From the NCBI GenBank assembly GCA_051208045.1, contig JBPJFY010000016.1, forward strand, positions 15,798 through 79,797: DNA of 64,000 bases. The letters are read 5' to 3'. The stretch is from LZORAL124-50-18 sp051208045. Lineage in GTDB: Bacteria; Pseudomonadota; Gammaproteobacteria; Pseudomonadales; Oleiphilaceae. Position 1 is the stretch's first letter; the number at the start of each line of letters is the position of its first letter. A model generated the notes under the pieces. That model was not told the origin of the DNA. It made no database searches and saw only the letters and a list, made by a program, of their open reading frames with translations. This document shows positions 42,826 to 52,060 of this stretch, piece after piece. Made by a program: the position numbers and the translations under genes.

Positions 42826-43968
42826 ATGAACGAAACAGAATTTTCCAGTTACGTAACGTGGGCCGCGAAAGGGGGCATTCGATTGAATCCCTCGCTGGAA
42901 CGCCGGTGTGTTAACGGCGTATACGGCCTCTATGCCAAGCAACCCATTACGAAGAACGACATCCTTGTCGCGACAGCGAGCAAAATAAAGAAACCCAAGG
43001 TGCGCACCTTTCGTTACCCCAAGAATCTGGATCCACAGATGAAGGCGGTGCATGCCTATGCCAACGAGTACAGCAAGGGAGAAAACTCAGAGTTCGCGTT
43101 ACAGCTTCGCAGTTTCGCGGATTATGACACCCTGAAGCAGAGCAGTGTTTACTACTTTACTGACGATGAACTCCGCCAGGTAGAAGCGCTGAGTCCGCTC
43201 TTGCATCAACGCGTCGTCGCTTACCGGCAACGCTGTGACAAATTCATACACTATCTGTGTCAACTGGATCCCGCCCTGGATCGAAGCCACCTTGAAGTTG
43301 TGTTCCTGAACTATGTCTCACGGGCCTTCAGGGGCCGAGGTCTGGTCCCACTGTTTGATCTCTTTAACCACTCGGATGAACAAGGTATGCCCATTGATGA
43401 GAGTGGGGCAGTGATCCGGTTCAAAGCCGGGCGGACCTATCAACCGGGCGAGCAGGTCTTTATCCATTATGGTAAAAAAGATCTCTACGACCATGCCATA
43501 GACTATGGTTACTTTGATCCCGAAGGCAGGCACTTTATCGATGTCAGTCAGCGCATTGCCCAAGTTGCCACCTCCGATCTCGCCAAGCGCGCGGTGGCGA
43601 AAGCGGCACAAAAGCTTGCCATCAAAACCGAACAGAAAGATGGCGCGCTCTATTACAACATAGCCACACCCAATGCCTTCATTGAGGAAACGCAGCCCAG
43701 TCCGATCATCATCGAATTTATTCAACGTACCTGTTTCCAAACAGAGATGGAGCTCATGGCGGACAAGTGTCGGCATGCCTCCTTTGAGCAGGGGATGAAC
43801 CAGCTCCTGGAGGGTCTATTGTCTTACAACCGGGTGGAAGCGTGCGCGTTGACAGACATCCCGCCCAAGTTGCATTACCTCTACCACATGCTTGAGAAGG
43901 AGCGAAAAATATTGATCGCTAATAAGTCCTGGTTGAAAAAACAGAACATTCAATCAACTGAGGGCTAG
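42826..43968 (+). CDS. SET-domain protein lysine methyltransferase-like (SETD3/LSMT type)
   Basis: 380 residues. The split SET domain has NGVYGLYAKQPITKND near the N-terminus, then FLNYVSRAFRG and VPLFDLFNHSDEQ (the N-H-S SAM-binding signature) and GEQVFIHYGKKDL, DYGYF. A helical C-terminal domain (about 245-380) resembles the Rubisco LSMT substrate-binding region. RBS AAGGGA lies upstream. Eukaryotic-type SET enzymes of this class are uncommon in gammaproteobacteria and usually modify ribosomal or metabolic proteins; the target here is unknown. The gene is convergent with queE, seven bases away. Confidence 0.82.
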   Translation: MNETEFSSYVTWAAKGGIRLNPSLERRCVNGVYGLYAKQPITKNDILVATASKIKKPKVRTFRYPKNLDPQMKAVHAYANEYSKGENSEFALQLRSFADYDTLKQSSVYYFTDDELRQVEALSPLLHQRVVAYRQRCDKFIHYLCQLDPALDRSHLEVVFLNYVSRAFRGRGLVPLFDLFNHSDEQGMPIDESGAVIRFKAGRTYQPGEQVFIHYGKKDLYDHAIDYGYFDPEGRHFIDVSQRIAQVATSDLAKRAVAKAAQKLAIKTEQKDGALYYNIATPNAFIEETQPSPIIIEFIQRTCFQTEMELMADKCRHASFEQGMNQLLEGLLSYNRVEACALTDIPPKLHYLYHMLEKERKILIANKSWLKKQNIQSTEG

Positions 43969-43974
43969 GGCGGT

Positions 43975-44670
43975 TTAGTCAATCCCTAACAATTTGTGCG
44001 TCTGCAATGTCAGGCGCCAGCGTGGGTGTTTGAGGCAGTAATCCACAGCTTTTCGTGTATTTGCCTGTTTAAATCCATCGTGGATCAGGCTGTCCTGCGT
44101 GGGCCATGCATCCATGGGTGAGAGAAAATAATGGTTGGCCTGAATTCCCTCACATTGCGCTGGCGAGCAATCGTCTTGGGGATAAACCAGCTTGACTTCA
44201 TCGCAGCGCTCTACAACGACCTGCGAAATGCCCTTGGGACTGACGCAGACCCAGTCGAGCCCGGCCGGCAGGGGGAGTGTGCCATTGGTTTCCACCGCGA
44301 CTTCAAAACCCACGCGGTGCATTGCCTGAACCAGCGCTTCATCCAGCTGAAGCAGCGGCTCTCCACCGGTGAAAATCACGTAGGGCATGCCTTGTGTTCT
44401 ATCGGGCCAGAAGCCCAGCAGGTAGTTGGCCAACGCTTCTGCGGTGCCAAAGGTGCCGCCGTTCTGGCCATCCTGCCCAATAAAATCCGTATCACAAAAA
44501 CGACACACGGCGGTGGCGCGATCCTGCTCGCGACCGGTCCACAAATTGCACTTGCTGAACCGGCAAAAGACCGCAGCACGCCCCGATTGCGCCCCTTCGC
44601 CCTGAAGCGAGTAAAACACTTCCTTGACTTGATAAGGTTTCTTCCGCACGGTCACGGTATCTTGTGGCAT
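43975..44670 (-). CDS. queE: 7-carboxy-7-deazaguanine synthase
   Basis: 231 residues from MPQDTVTV, whose start lies 13 bases past the queC stop; the longer frame would overlap queC. The radical-SAM cysteines appear as CNLWTGREQDRATAVCRFCDTD in segments (C-x14-C-x2-C, the QueE variant). FTGGEPLLQLDE and VETNGTLPLP are also present. It makes 7-carboxy-7-deazaguanine in queuosine biosynthesis. It is the second gene of queCE. QueD and QueF are not in the window. Confidence 0.93.
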   Translation of the reverse strand: MPQDTVTVRKKPYQVKEVFYSLQGEGAQSGRAAVFCRFSKCNLWTGREQDRATAVCRFCDTDFIGQDGQNGGTFGTAEALANYLLGFWPDRTQGMPYVIFTGGEPLLQLDEALVQAMHRVGFEVAVETNGTLPLPAGLDWVCVSPKGISQVVVERCDEVKLVYPQDDCSPAQCEGIQANHYFLSPMDAWPTQDSLIHDGFKQANTRKAVDYCLKHPRWRLTLQTHKLLGID

Positions 44671-44683
44671 GAGGTTGTGCCCG

Positions 44684-45367
44684 TCAGCGTGTACGGTAGG
44701 TGAGCGGGTCTTCCAGTCCGTTCTCCCGGAATGCTTCCAGGCGTTCGTAACAGGAACCACATTTGCCACAGGCTTGCTCCAGCCCTTTATAGCACGTCCA
44801 GGTTTTCCGGTAGTCCAATCCCAAAAGCAGGCCTTCCTTCAGAATCTCCGTCTTATTGGCGTTCAGATAAGGCGCTCGGATGTCGACCGGCTCGTAGTTG
44901 GCGATTTGCGAAACGGCATTCATTTTGTCCACAAATTCGGGGCGACAATCCGGATAGATCGCGTGATCACCCCCATGCGCGCCGTAATAAACCGCGCGGG
45001 CGTTGATGGATACCGCATAGCCCACCGCCAGCGCGAGCATGATCATGTTGCGATTGGGGACGACGGTCGACTTCATGCTCAGCTCTTCGTAGTGCCCTTC
45101 CGGCACCTCAATATCGTCCGTCAACGAAGATCCCAGCAACAGCTGATTCACCGCATTAATGTCTACCACGCGATGGGGTAGCCCTAACTCATCACACACT
45201 TTCTGAGCGTAATGCAACTCTTTGTGATGCCGCTGACCATAATTAAATGACAGCGCGTAAACACGCTTCTTGGCCGCCAAACACTGATGCAACAACGTAT
45301 AGGAATCCATTCCACCGGAATAAATCACCACCACTTTTTCGGCGGACATTTCAGCTGTCTGAGTCAT
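44684..45367 (-). CDS. queC: 7-cyano-7-deazaguanine synthase
   Basis: 227 residues from MTQTAEMS, with AAGGAT upstream. The PP-loop IYSGGMDSYTLLHQ sits near residue 14. SFNYGQRHHKEL and the zinc site CYKGLEQACGKCGSC at the C-terminus are typical of QueC. It converts CDG to preQ0 with ATP and ammonia. queE follows directly. The PA4642-family gene precedes it by about 30 bp on the same strand and may share its transcript. Confidence 0.94.
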   Translation of the reverse strand: MTQTAEMSAEKVVVIYSGGMDSYTLLHQCLAAKKRVYALSFNYGQRHHKELHYAQKVCDELGLPHRVVDINAVNQLLLGSSLTDDIEVPEGHYEELSMKSTVVPNRNMIMLALAVGYAVSINARAVYYGAHGGDHAIYPDCRPEFVDKMNAVSQIANYEPVDIRAPYLNANKTEILKEGLLLGLDYRKTWTCYKGLEQACGKCGSCYERLEAFRENGLEDPLTYRTR

Positions 45368-45397
45368 GGAAAACGATCCTTTGCCTGTCCCACCCAA

Positions 45398-45676
45398 TCA
45401 GTCAAAACTGGCCAGGTAAGCCTGACTGCGCGGATGACTGGCGATGATGTCCCGAATGGTCTCACCGTCGGCGTTCTTGGCCTGCAGATCACGCCCTGCG
45501 GCGGTGAAGTACGTGATGAAGCGTTGAAAATCACTTGCCACCATGCCGCGATACGCCTTCTCAAGCACATAAAAGTCAGGATTGGTGTCATCATAGGGCG
45601 TCAATTCCAGATACCCCTTCACTCGATCATCACTCCAATCTTCGCCGATCACTTTCGGTTGGCTTGGACCACTCAT
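45398..45676 (-). CDS. PA4642-family protein
   Basis: 92 residues from the ATG with AGGAGAACG upstream. The sequence KVIGEDWSDDRVKGYLEL, FYVLEKAYRGM and FQRFITYFTAAGRDLQAK matches the small conserved PA4642 family of pseudomonads and relatives. Its function is unknown. It precedes queC and may be part of the same operon. Confidence 0.78.
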   Translation of the reverse strand: MSGPSQPKVIGEDWSDDRVKGYLELTPYDDTNPDFYVLEKAYRGMVASDFQRFITYFTAAGRDLQAKNADGETIRDIIASHPRSQAYLASFD

Positions 45677-45765
45677 AGCGTTCTCCTGCTTTGTTTCGAT
45701 TACCACCTGGGGCGCGCATTATAACTGCTTACCCGACGCTCAGCCACTCACACTGGCGCTTTTGC

Positions 45766-46551
45766 TCATTCTGTGCACACTGGGTTGTACACATTGATTT
45801 CCACACGGCGGTTTCTGGAGCGGCCTTCCGGCGTTTCGTTTGCCTCCAGAGCGCGCGTGTCGGCATGTCCGGCCGCCATTACCGTTTCTGGATTCAAGAC
45901 CCCAGGCTTCAGCAGCTCATGCACCACGCTCACCGCGCGTGCCGCAGAAAGATCCCAGTTCGATCGAAATCTTGGCGAAGAAATGGGCTGGTCGTCGGTG
46001 TAGCCGGCGACAATAATCCGCCCGTCACATCGGGAAAGGCTGTCCACCACTTTGGCAACAATGCGATCCATCCCCGTTTTCAGCTCAGCACTGCCAATCG
46101 GAAAGGTAGCGTCCTGGGAAAAACGCACCACGACCTTTTCCTGGTCATACTGCACACTCAGCGCATCATTGGCGATTTCAGGGGTGAGATCCTCGATTAA
46201 GCGGCTGGCCAATTCGTCAATCTGTTCGCTGCCCGCCGCTGGTCCTGCGATGTTGGTGGTGGGAGTCGGGCTCACTGCGGGCGGCAACTCCGGTGGATCG
46301 GGGGGCGAAACGTCCGGAGCAGGCACCTCCACCGGCACTTCAATAATGAGCGGGGGGGGTGACCCTTGAATCCAGCTCACACCAAATGAGACCGCCATGG
46401 AGTTGGCAATCATACGATACTTTTGCGCATCAATATTGGAAAAGGACAGGAGCAGAATAAAGAAGGTCAGTAACAACGTCATCAAGTCCGCAAAGGTCAT
46501 CAGCCACCCGGAACCTTTCACTGCTTGCCGGAAGCGGGTAGAGCGAATCAT
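45766..46551 (-). CDS. motB: flagellar stator protein MotB (PomB-like)
   Basis: 261 residues. A single membrane helix holds the ion-binding Asp D22 in TFADLMTLLLTFFILL, as in MotB/PomB. A proline-rich linker (about 75-115) precedes the OmpA-like peptidoglycan domain (TFPIGSAELKTGMDRIV, GYTDDQPIS, NWDLSAARA, NRRVEINV). It anchors the stator to the wall. The start overlaps the motA stop by four bases (ATGA), giving a coupled pair. Proton or sodium use cannot be decided from the sequence. Confidence 0.9.
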   Translation of the reverse strand: MIRSTRFRQAVKGSGWLMTFADLMTLLLTFFILLLSFSNIDAQKYRMIANSMAVSFGVSWIQGSPPPLIIEVPVEVPAPDVSPPDPPELPPAVSPTPTTNIAGPAAGSEQIDELASRLIEDLTPEIANDALSVQYDQEKVVVRFSQDATFPIGSAELKTGMDRIVAKVVDSLSRCDGRIIVAGYTDDQPISSPRFRSNWDLSAARAVSVVHELLKPGVLNPETVMAAGHADTRALEANETPEGRSRNRRVEINVYNPVCTE

Positions 46552-47333
46552 ACCCCATTTCCTTTCGGCCCGGATTCAGACAGTTTTTCCCGGACTTCCA
46601 GCGGCACATAACTCGCCAGAATATCAGCGATCAACCGGGGATTCTGACCTTGCATAATGCCCTGAAGGCTCGCCAGCACCAACGTCATATTGCGGTGCTC
46701 TTCGTCGGATTTCATTTTCAACTTGTCGGCCAGCGGCAAGGCAAAGAGCTGAGCAATGAAGGCACCGTAAAAGGTCGTCAGCAGCGCGATGGCCATGGCC
46801 GGCCCAATGGAACTCGGGTCTTCCATGTTGTTCAGCATCTGCACCAGGCCAACCAGTGTTCCCAGCATGCCCAGTGCCGGCGCGGAATCGCCAATACCTC
46901 GAAACAACCGTTCAGCCGCATCATAGCGCACCATGGACTGATCGATCTCCTGCATCATCACCGTTTCCACAAATTCCGGTGGGTGACCATCCACACACAA
47001 ATTTATGGTCTTACGCAGAAACGGATTCTCCGTGTGATAGTCTTCCAGCCCAAGGATGCCGTCTTTTCGGACCTTGGTGCCCAGCTGACGTAACTCCAGT
47101 ATCAAGGGAATCGGGCGCAGGGTTTGATCCAGAAAGGTGGTTCGAAAAGCAAGTCGAAAAGCATCCATCATGGCAGACAGCGGGAACTTCACCAGCGTGA
47201 CCGCCAGAGTGCCGAACACCACAATGGCGATGCCGGGGCCATTGGCAAAATCCCAGATTTCAGAGCCCGAAAGAATCGCGGTAACGACAATCGTAATGGC
47301 CGAGATCAACCCGACCAGAGTAGTAATATCCAT
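46548..47333 (-). CDS. motA: flagellar stator protein MotA (PomA-like)
   Basis: 261 residues with four membrane segments. Typical MotA/PomA regions are GPGIAIVVFGTLAVTLVKF, the cytoplasmic loop with RKDGILGLEDY, and ADKLKMKSDEEHRNM. The helix-3/4 segment SAPALGMLGTLVGLVQML carries the conserved stator Pro. It forms the ion channel with MotB and generates torque. No chemotaxis or flagellar assembly genes flank the pair, so it may be an auxiliary (MotCD-like) stator. Its start has CAGG upstream. Confidence 0.9.
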   Translation of the reverse strand: MDITTLVGLISAITIVVTAILSGSEIWDFANGPGIAIVVFGTLAVTLVKFPLSAMMDAFRLAFRTTFLDQTLRPIPLILELRQLGTKVRKDGILGLEDYHTENPFLRKTINLCVDGHPPEFVETVMMQEIDQSMVRYDAAERLFRGIGDSAPALGMLGTLVGLVQMLNNMEDPSSIGPAMAIALLTTFYGAFIAQLFALPLADKLKMKSDEEHRNMTLVLASLQGIMQGQNPRLIADILASYVPLEVREKLSESGPKGNGV

Positions 47334-47384
47334 GCGTGCGCCTGCTTGTCCTTCCTGAAAGAAGTCAACAGCGAGACGAACGCA

Positions 47385-48197
47385 TCAGTAAGACCGTAAA
47401 TACGCCATCACAGGCTGGGTCTCCGGCCGTACACCTCGCCACAACAAAAACGCTTCCGCCGCCTGTTCGACCAACATGCCCAGGCCATCGATTTGTCGGG
47501 CACTTCCCTGCTTGCATGCCCAGGCATTAAACGCCGTAGGTGCTTCGCCATAAAGCATATCGTAGGTCACCGTATGGCTCGCCAGTGAGGAAGTCGGTAT
47601 GGGTGGTACATCCCCCGTCAAACCCGCAGAAGTACCATTAATAATAGTATCAAATTCCCCGGTTAGCGCACTAAATGCGCAGGCCTGCAATGCGCCAAAG
47701 GCGGCGAATTCCCGCACCAGAGTCTCCGCCTTTTCTACCGTTCGATTCGCGACGACGATAGTCGAAGGTTGACAATCCAACAACGGTTTCAATACACCAC
47801 GCACCGCGCCGCCAGCCCCCAGGAGCAGGATGCGTTGGCCGGACAAATCCAATCCATGGTTTACGGTCAAATCCCGCACCAGGCCGATTCCGTCGGTATT
47901 ATCACCGCAGACTTCCCCCTGATCATTGACATACACGGTGTTCACTGCGCCGGCCAGCGCTGCGCGCTCCGAGCGATGTTGCACCCAGTGTGCGGCCTTT
48001 TCCTTAAACGGCACGGTAACGTTGAATCCTTTGCCCCCCTGAGCCAGGAAACGGGCCGCTTCAGTTTCAAACCCATCCACAGGAGGCTGAACTGCCGTGT
48101 ATTCCATATCCTGTTCAGTTTGACGCGCAAACTGACTGTGAATCAAAGGCGACTTGCTGTGCCCGATGGGGTGACCAAAAACCGCATAAACATCCAT
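47385..48197 (-). CDS. aroE: shikimate dehydrogenase
   Basis: 270 residues with GAGGAG upstream. Substrate motif FGHPIGHSKSP, catalytic Lys in NVTVPFKEKA, and NTDGIGLVRDL with its conserved Asp are present. The NADP site LLLGAGGAVRGVL is also clear. It reduces 3-dehydroshikimate in the aromatic amino-acid pathway. It follows hemF directly on the same strand, the order seen in P. aeruginosa, where hemF-aroE lie near the origin. Confidence 0.95.
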   Translation of the reverse strand: MDVYAVFGHPIGHSKSPLIHSQFARQTEQDMEYTAVQPPVDGFETEAARFLAQGGKGFNVTVPFKEKAAHWVQHRSERAALAGAVNTVYVNDQGEVCGDNTDGIGLVRDLTVNHGLDLSGQRILLLGAGGAVRGVLKPLLDCQPSTIVVANRTVEKAETLVREFAAFGALQACAFSALTGEFDTIINGTSAGLTGDVPPIPTSSLASHTVTYDMLYGEAPTAFNAWACKQGSARQIDGLGMLVEQAAEAFLLWRGVRPETQPVMAYLRSY

Positions 48198-48214
48198 CTC
48201 GTGCTCCTCAGAGG

Positions 48215-49123
48215 TTAGAGCCAGTCACGGCCAGTCAAAAAGAACTCGGTGAGTTGCGCTTCTTCCGACTCCGGATAAGCCTGCCAGTTATACTCCCAGC
48301 GAACCAGCGGCGGCATCGACATCAGTATCGATTCCGTGCGCCCACCCGATTGCAATCCAAACAGGGTGCCCCGGTCGAACACCAGGTTGAATTCCACATA
48401 CCGGCCACGGCGATACAGCTGAAACTCACGCTCGCGCGCCCCATAATCTCGATCTTTGCGCCGATCCACAATAGGCAGATACGCCGGTAAATAGCTGTCT
48501 CCCACAGCCCGTAGAAAAGCGAAGGACTGATCAAAGCCCCAGGCATTGAGATCGTCGAAGAAAAGCCCGCCGACGCCTCGATGTTCATCCCGGTGTTTGA
48601 GGTAGAAATACTCATCACACCATTTTTTGTAGCGCGGATACACATCTTCACCAAAGGGCTGACAGGCGTCACGCGCCACCGAATGCCAGTGTACACAGTC
48701 TTCTTCATCACCATAGTAAGGGGTCAAATCATAGCCCCCGCCAAACCACCACACAGGGTTTTCGCCTGGCTTTTCTGCAATAAAAAAACGCACGTTGGCA
48801 TGAGATGTGGGCACATAAGGGTTTTCCGGGTGAACGACCAGAGAGACTCCCATCGCCTGAAAGCTACGCCCAGCCAATTCGGGTCGCGCCGCTGTCGCGG
48901 AAGGCGGTAACCCATCCCCGTAGACATGAGAAAAATTCACCCCGGCTTTTTCGAACACTTTTCCGTTCGTCAGAACACGCGTTCGGCCACCACCGCCCTG
49001 CTCACGCTCCCACCGGTCTTCCATAAATTCTGCGCGGCCATCAGCGCTCTCCAATCCGTCACAAATTCTGTCCTGCAATGCGAGCAAGTAGGTTTTTACC
49101 TGTTCCAAATCCGGTGTACTCAT
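48215..49123 (-). CDS. hemF: oxygen-dependent coproporphyrinogen III oxidase
   Basis: 302 residues, typical HemF. Diagnostic strings are GGGGRTRVL, VHPENPYVPTSHANVRFF (in segments), WWFGGGYDLTPYY and FNLVFDRGTLFGLQSGGRTESILMSMPP. It converts coproporphyrinogen III to protoporphyrinogen IX using O2. It lies between tsaC and aroE on the minus strand with gaps of under 20 bp, indicating one operon. Confidence 0.96.
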   Translation of the reverse strand: MSTPDLEQVKTYLLALQDRICDGLESADGRAEFMEDRWEREQGGGGRTRVLTNGKVFEKAGVNFSHVYGDGLPPSATAARPELAGRSFQAMGVSLVVHPENPYVPTSHANVRFFIAEKPGENPVWWFGGGYDLTPYYGDEEDCVHWHSVARDACQPFGEDVYPRYKKWCDEYFYLKHRDEHRGVGGLFFDDLNAWGFDQSFAFLRAVGDSYLPAYLPIVDRRKDRDYGAREREFQLYRRGRYVEFNLVFDRGTLFGLQSGGRTESILMSMPPLVRWEYNWQAYPESEEAQLTEFFLTGRDWL

Positions 49124-49132
49124 TGGTATTCT

Positions 49133-49696
49133 CTAACTCCTCACTGTCACATCAGTTTCAATATCGTGGATGGCCGTGGGAGACGGGTTTCCACCCAAGA
49201 CACCCGGCAGCAACCCGTCTAACTCGCTGGGAAAGTATTGCCGCACACGCAGAGCCGTTCTCGCTGGGGGCTTACCTGCGGGATTGGCCGACGTCGAGAT
49301 GATCGGTCCACCAAATCGCGCTGTCAGGGCAGCGACCAACGGGTGCGCAGTGACGCGCAACGCCACTTTATCATGATTTCCTTTGACCCAGTGTGGCAGG
49401 CCAACCACATCGGGTAACAGCCAGGTCCTGGGTCCTGGCCAGCTCAGCTGCAACTTGGCTTTCTGCGCGTCAGACAATGGCGCGATCCAGGGCTCGAAAT
49501 GGGCGATCTGACCGCTCACGAGAATCATGCCCTTTTCGATGGGCCGCCGCTTGATCGTCAGAATATGTTCGACCGCCACCGGATCAAACGGGTCACATCC
49601 AAGCCCCCACACGGCTTCCGTCGGATAGGCGATCACGCCCCCTTGCAACAAGACTTCGGCAGCCAGTTTAATCTGCCATGAATTGACCTGTGACAC
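49133..49696 (-). CDS. tsaC: threonylcarbamoyl-AMP synthase
   Basis: 187 residues from GTG, which has AGGAGA five bases upstream and clears the dprA stop by 19 bp; the longer ATG frame would overlap dprA. YrdC motifs include GGVIAYPTEAVWGLGCDP, IKRRPIEKGMILV and ISTSANPAGKPP. It makes threonylcarbamoyl-AMP for the t6A modification of tRNA. It is part of the dprA-tsaC-hemF-aroE run. Confidence 0.92.
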   Translation of the reverse strand: MSQVNSWQIKLAAEVLLQGGVIAYPTEAVWGLGCDPFDPVAVEHILTIKRRPIEKGMILVSGQIAHFEPWIAPLSDAQKAKLQLSWPGPRTWLLPDVVGLPHWVKGNHDKVALRVTAHPLVAALTARFGGPIISTSANPAGKPPARTALRVRQYFPSELDGLLPGVLGGNPSPTAIHDIETDVTVRS

Positions 49697-49715
49697 CGCC
49701 TCTCCTGAACCTGAA

Positions 49716-50852
49716 TTAACATCGGGTATATCCACCAGGCACCAATTGTACCACGCCTTTCAGCTCAAGCATGCACAACGCATTCATCAGATCACTCACC
49801 GACAATCCGGTGTGAGCGACCAGCCCATCCGTATCCCGTACCTCATAGCCCAATTGTGCAACCACTTTGTGCTCATGTTCTGTGAGCGTTTCCATCCAAT
49901 CCGGCGCCATGGCCGATTCGTCGGCCGGCTCCGCTTGATCAGCCAAATCAAGCGCGGTCTGGGTAAAGGCGGCGATGTCTTCCAGAATATCATCGACCGA
50001 CATGGTCAGCTTTGCGCCCTGCTGAATCAGGACATGACATCCCCGCGCGAGGGGATTGTGGATACTCCCGGGTATCGCAAACACATCCCGCCCCTGCTCC
50101 AGGGCCTGTCGGGCGGTAATCAACGAACCACTTTTTACATCCGCTTCCACCACCAAAACACCGCAGGACAATCCACTGATAATCCGATTACGCTGCGGAA
50201 AATGCTCTCGGCGCGGTGGTGTCTCGAGCGGGAATTCCGTGACCAGCAGCCCGTTTTCGATCAGCCGCGAACGAAGGCCCCTGTTGCGTTGTGGGTAGAC
50301 AGTATCCAGGCCCGTGCCTAACACGGCCACCGTCCCCCCGATCCCGGTCAGCGCACCTTCATGGGCTTGCGTGTCAATTCCCAGGGCAAAGCCACTGGTG
50401 ACCACAAACCCTCGGGCGGATAGGTCGGCACCAAATCGATAGGCATTCTCCAAACCACCGGTTGTGGCCTTTCGGCTCCCCACAATGGCGACCTGCGGCT
50501 CGGTCAGCAACTGCCGGTGGCCCTGGCAGAACAACACAGGCGGCGGGTCAGGAATGGTTCTTAAGAGTGCAGGGTAGTCTGTGTCCCACAGGGAAATCAC
50601 CTGGGCATCATGCGCAAGCAACCAGTGGGTGGTTTTTTCCGCCAGAAGTGTTGGTGCTGCCCGCTCCGGTGCACCCGCGAGCTGATCCAGTGCACGAATC
50701 ACCGAAAGTGGTACCTTCCGGCGCTCAAGCAGCCGACGGTCAGCGCACAACAGCGCTTCCAGACTGGGAAATTCTGTCAACAACCGGGCCAGGCGTCGTC
50801 GACCCAGGCCCTCCAAAAAAAGCAGAGGTAACGCCGGAAAGGGCAGTGACAT
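49716..50852 (-). CDS. dprA: DNA-processing protein DprA
   Basis: 378 residues from MSLPFPAL, whose ATG has AAGGA eight bases upstream; a second ATG three codons earlier is too close to that site. The Rossmann-like core has VAIVGSRKATTGG, SGFALGIDTQAHEGAL, VLGTGLDTVYPQRN and the GSLITARQALEQGRDVFAIPG region in segments. The C-terminal winged helix starts near DWMETLTEHE. It loads RecA on incoming single-stranded DNA in transformation. A separate LysM gene precedes it. Confidence 0.93.
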   Translation of the reverse strand: MSLPFPALPLLFLEGLGRRRLARLLTEFPSLEALLCADRRLLERRKVPLSVIRALDQLAGAPERAAPTLLAEKTTHWLLAHDAQVISLWDTDYPALLRTIPDPPPVLFCQGHRQLLTEPQVAIVGSRKATTGGLENAYRFGADLSARGFVVTSGFALGIDTQAHEGALTGIGGTVAVLGTGLDTVYPQRNRGLRSRLIENGLLVTEFPLETPPRREHFPQRNRIISGLSCGVLVVEADVKSGSLITARQALEQGRDVFAIPGSIHNPLARGCHVLIQQGAKLTMSVDDILEDIAAFTQTALDLADQAEPADESAMAPDWMETLTEHEHKVVAQLGYEVRDTDGLVAHTGLSVSDLMNALCMLELKGVVQLVPGGYTRC

Positions 50853-50877
50853 CGGGATCATCCTTGATCAGAGAAAA

Positions 50878-50911
50878 CAAAAAAGCCCGATCAACGTCGG
50901 CTGACCGGGCT
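50878..50911 (-). terminator. terminator of the LysM gene
   Basis: On the minus strand AGCCCGGTCA pairs with TGATCGGGCT (ten pairs including one G-T) around an 8-base loop (50884-50911), followed by a T-run. It lies about 30 bp past the LysM stop and ahead of dprA, so the LysM gene is probably transcribed apart from dprA. Confidence 0.8.
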
Positions 50912-50942
50912 GGAAAGACGATTTTACCGCCTTTTGGTGTTT

Positions 50943-51977
50943 TTAGAAACGTGGATTCTTAACTTCATCCATCAATGCGAGCGGTCGAAGCGCTTTCAGA
51001 ATCAGTCCATAACTCACTTTTTCAAAAGTGCGGAATACCATAAGTACGCCTGCCTTCTCTGACGGTAGTTCAATTTTTTCTTTCGTGTAGGGGTCCCGCG
51101 TGATCCCGCCGGTCTTATAAATCGCGAACACATTGCCTTCGGTCACGCCTTCCCGGGCCCCCCGGTTGATGACCACCACATCGTACTGACCAATGTTTTT
51201 TACACCATTCAGTACCGCGATCATTTTTCCTTCAATCGGCATTTCCGGGGCGGATGGCTTGTAGGTCGACGTAATCACCCGGTCGTCGGTTGGTAACAAA
51301 CGGTCACCCACCAGAATTTCTTCGCGGGAACGTTGCACGTTCAACGTCAGCACCTCGCCATCCACCTGGCTGACCCGTGCCAGACCAATCTCCTTGGCTT
51401 CCAGACCAAGAAATTCCTGCGTTTCCGGATCCATGTATCGCTGGCTCGACCGGAAGATTCCGACCGACGTATTGCTCCCCAAATCCCCGCGCCCATAGAT
51501 CGTACTGCCTGCACCCATCACAATGTGGCCTTCTTTGCCTTGCAACACATAGGGAGAGCCATTGAGTTCCCCCTCATCCATAATGCGGGATCCCGAGAGA
51601 AAGCTGCTGATTGCATCCAGTGGAATAGCGGGAATGGCCGTATCAATCGGGCTGATGCGTGCTTTCGGTGTCAGTTTGACGGTACGACTCGCTTCGCCAC
51701 GATGAATGGTAGTCAATCGAGGCTTACCATCCACATACACAAACCCGATCACATCTCCAGGATAAATCAAATCCGGATTATTAATCTGCGGATTGGCCTG
51801 CCAGATTTCCGGCCACAACCACGGTGAATCGAGAAAGCGACTGGAGATGTCCCACAGTGTATCCCCCTTCACCACGGTGTATTCTTCCGGATGCCCATCC
51901 TTAAACTTCGGCGTTGCCGCCCAAGCCGAATTCATCGTTAACAATACAGTCACCAAGACCGAGAGCAAAATGCGCAT
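50943..51977 (-). CDS. LysM domain-containing periplasmic protein
   Basis: 344 residues, RBS AAGGGAT. The signal peptide ends at AWAATP (about residue 20). A LysM module follows (EYTVVKGDTLWDISSRFL, then WPEIWQANPQINNPDLIYPGD, about 33-80). The remainder is a conserved domain with no recognised enzyme motif. It is the protein encoded next to dprA in pseudomonads (order dprA-lysM-def-fmt). It likely binds peptidoglycan in the periplasm; its exact role is unknown. It is divergent from def. Confidence 0.85.
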   Translation of the reverse strand: MRILLSVLVTVLLTMNSAWAATPKFKDGHPEEYTVVKGDTLWDISSRFLDSPWLWPEIWQANPQINNPDLIYPGDVIGFVYVDGKPRLTTIHRGEASRTVKLTPKARISPIDTAIPAIPLDAISSFLSGSRIMDEGELNGSPYVLQGKEGHIVMGAGSTIYGRGDLGSNTSVGIFRSSQRYMDPETQEFLGLEAKEIGLARVSQVDGEVLTLNVQRSREEILVGDRLLPTDDRVITSTYKPSAPEMPIEGKMIAVLNGVKNIGQYDVVVINRGAREGVTEGNVFAIYKTGGITRDPYTKEKIELPSEKAGVLMVFRTFEKVSYGLILKALRPLALMDEVKNPRF

Positions 51978-52060
51978 GTGTTTATCCCTTTATTTCTTCT
52001 CTGTCGACGCCAGTTTTGGGCAGACACTCAAAGTACACCCATTCCCCAGCAATGTCGCTC

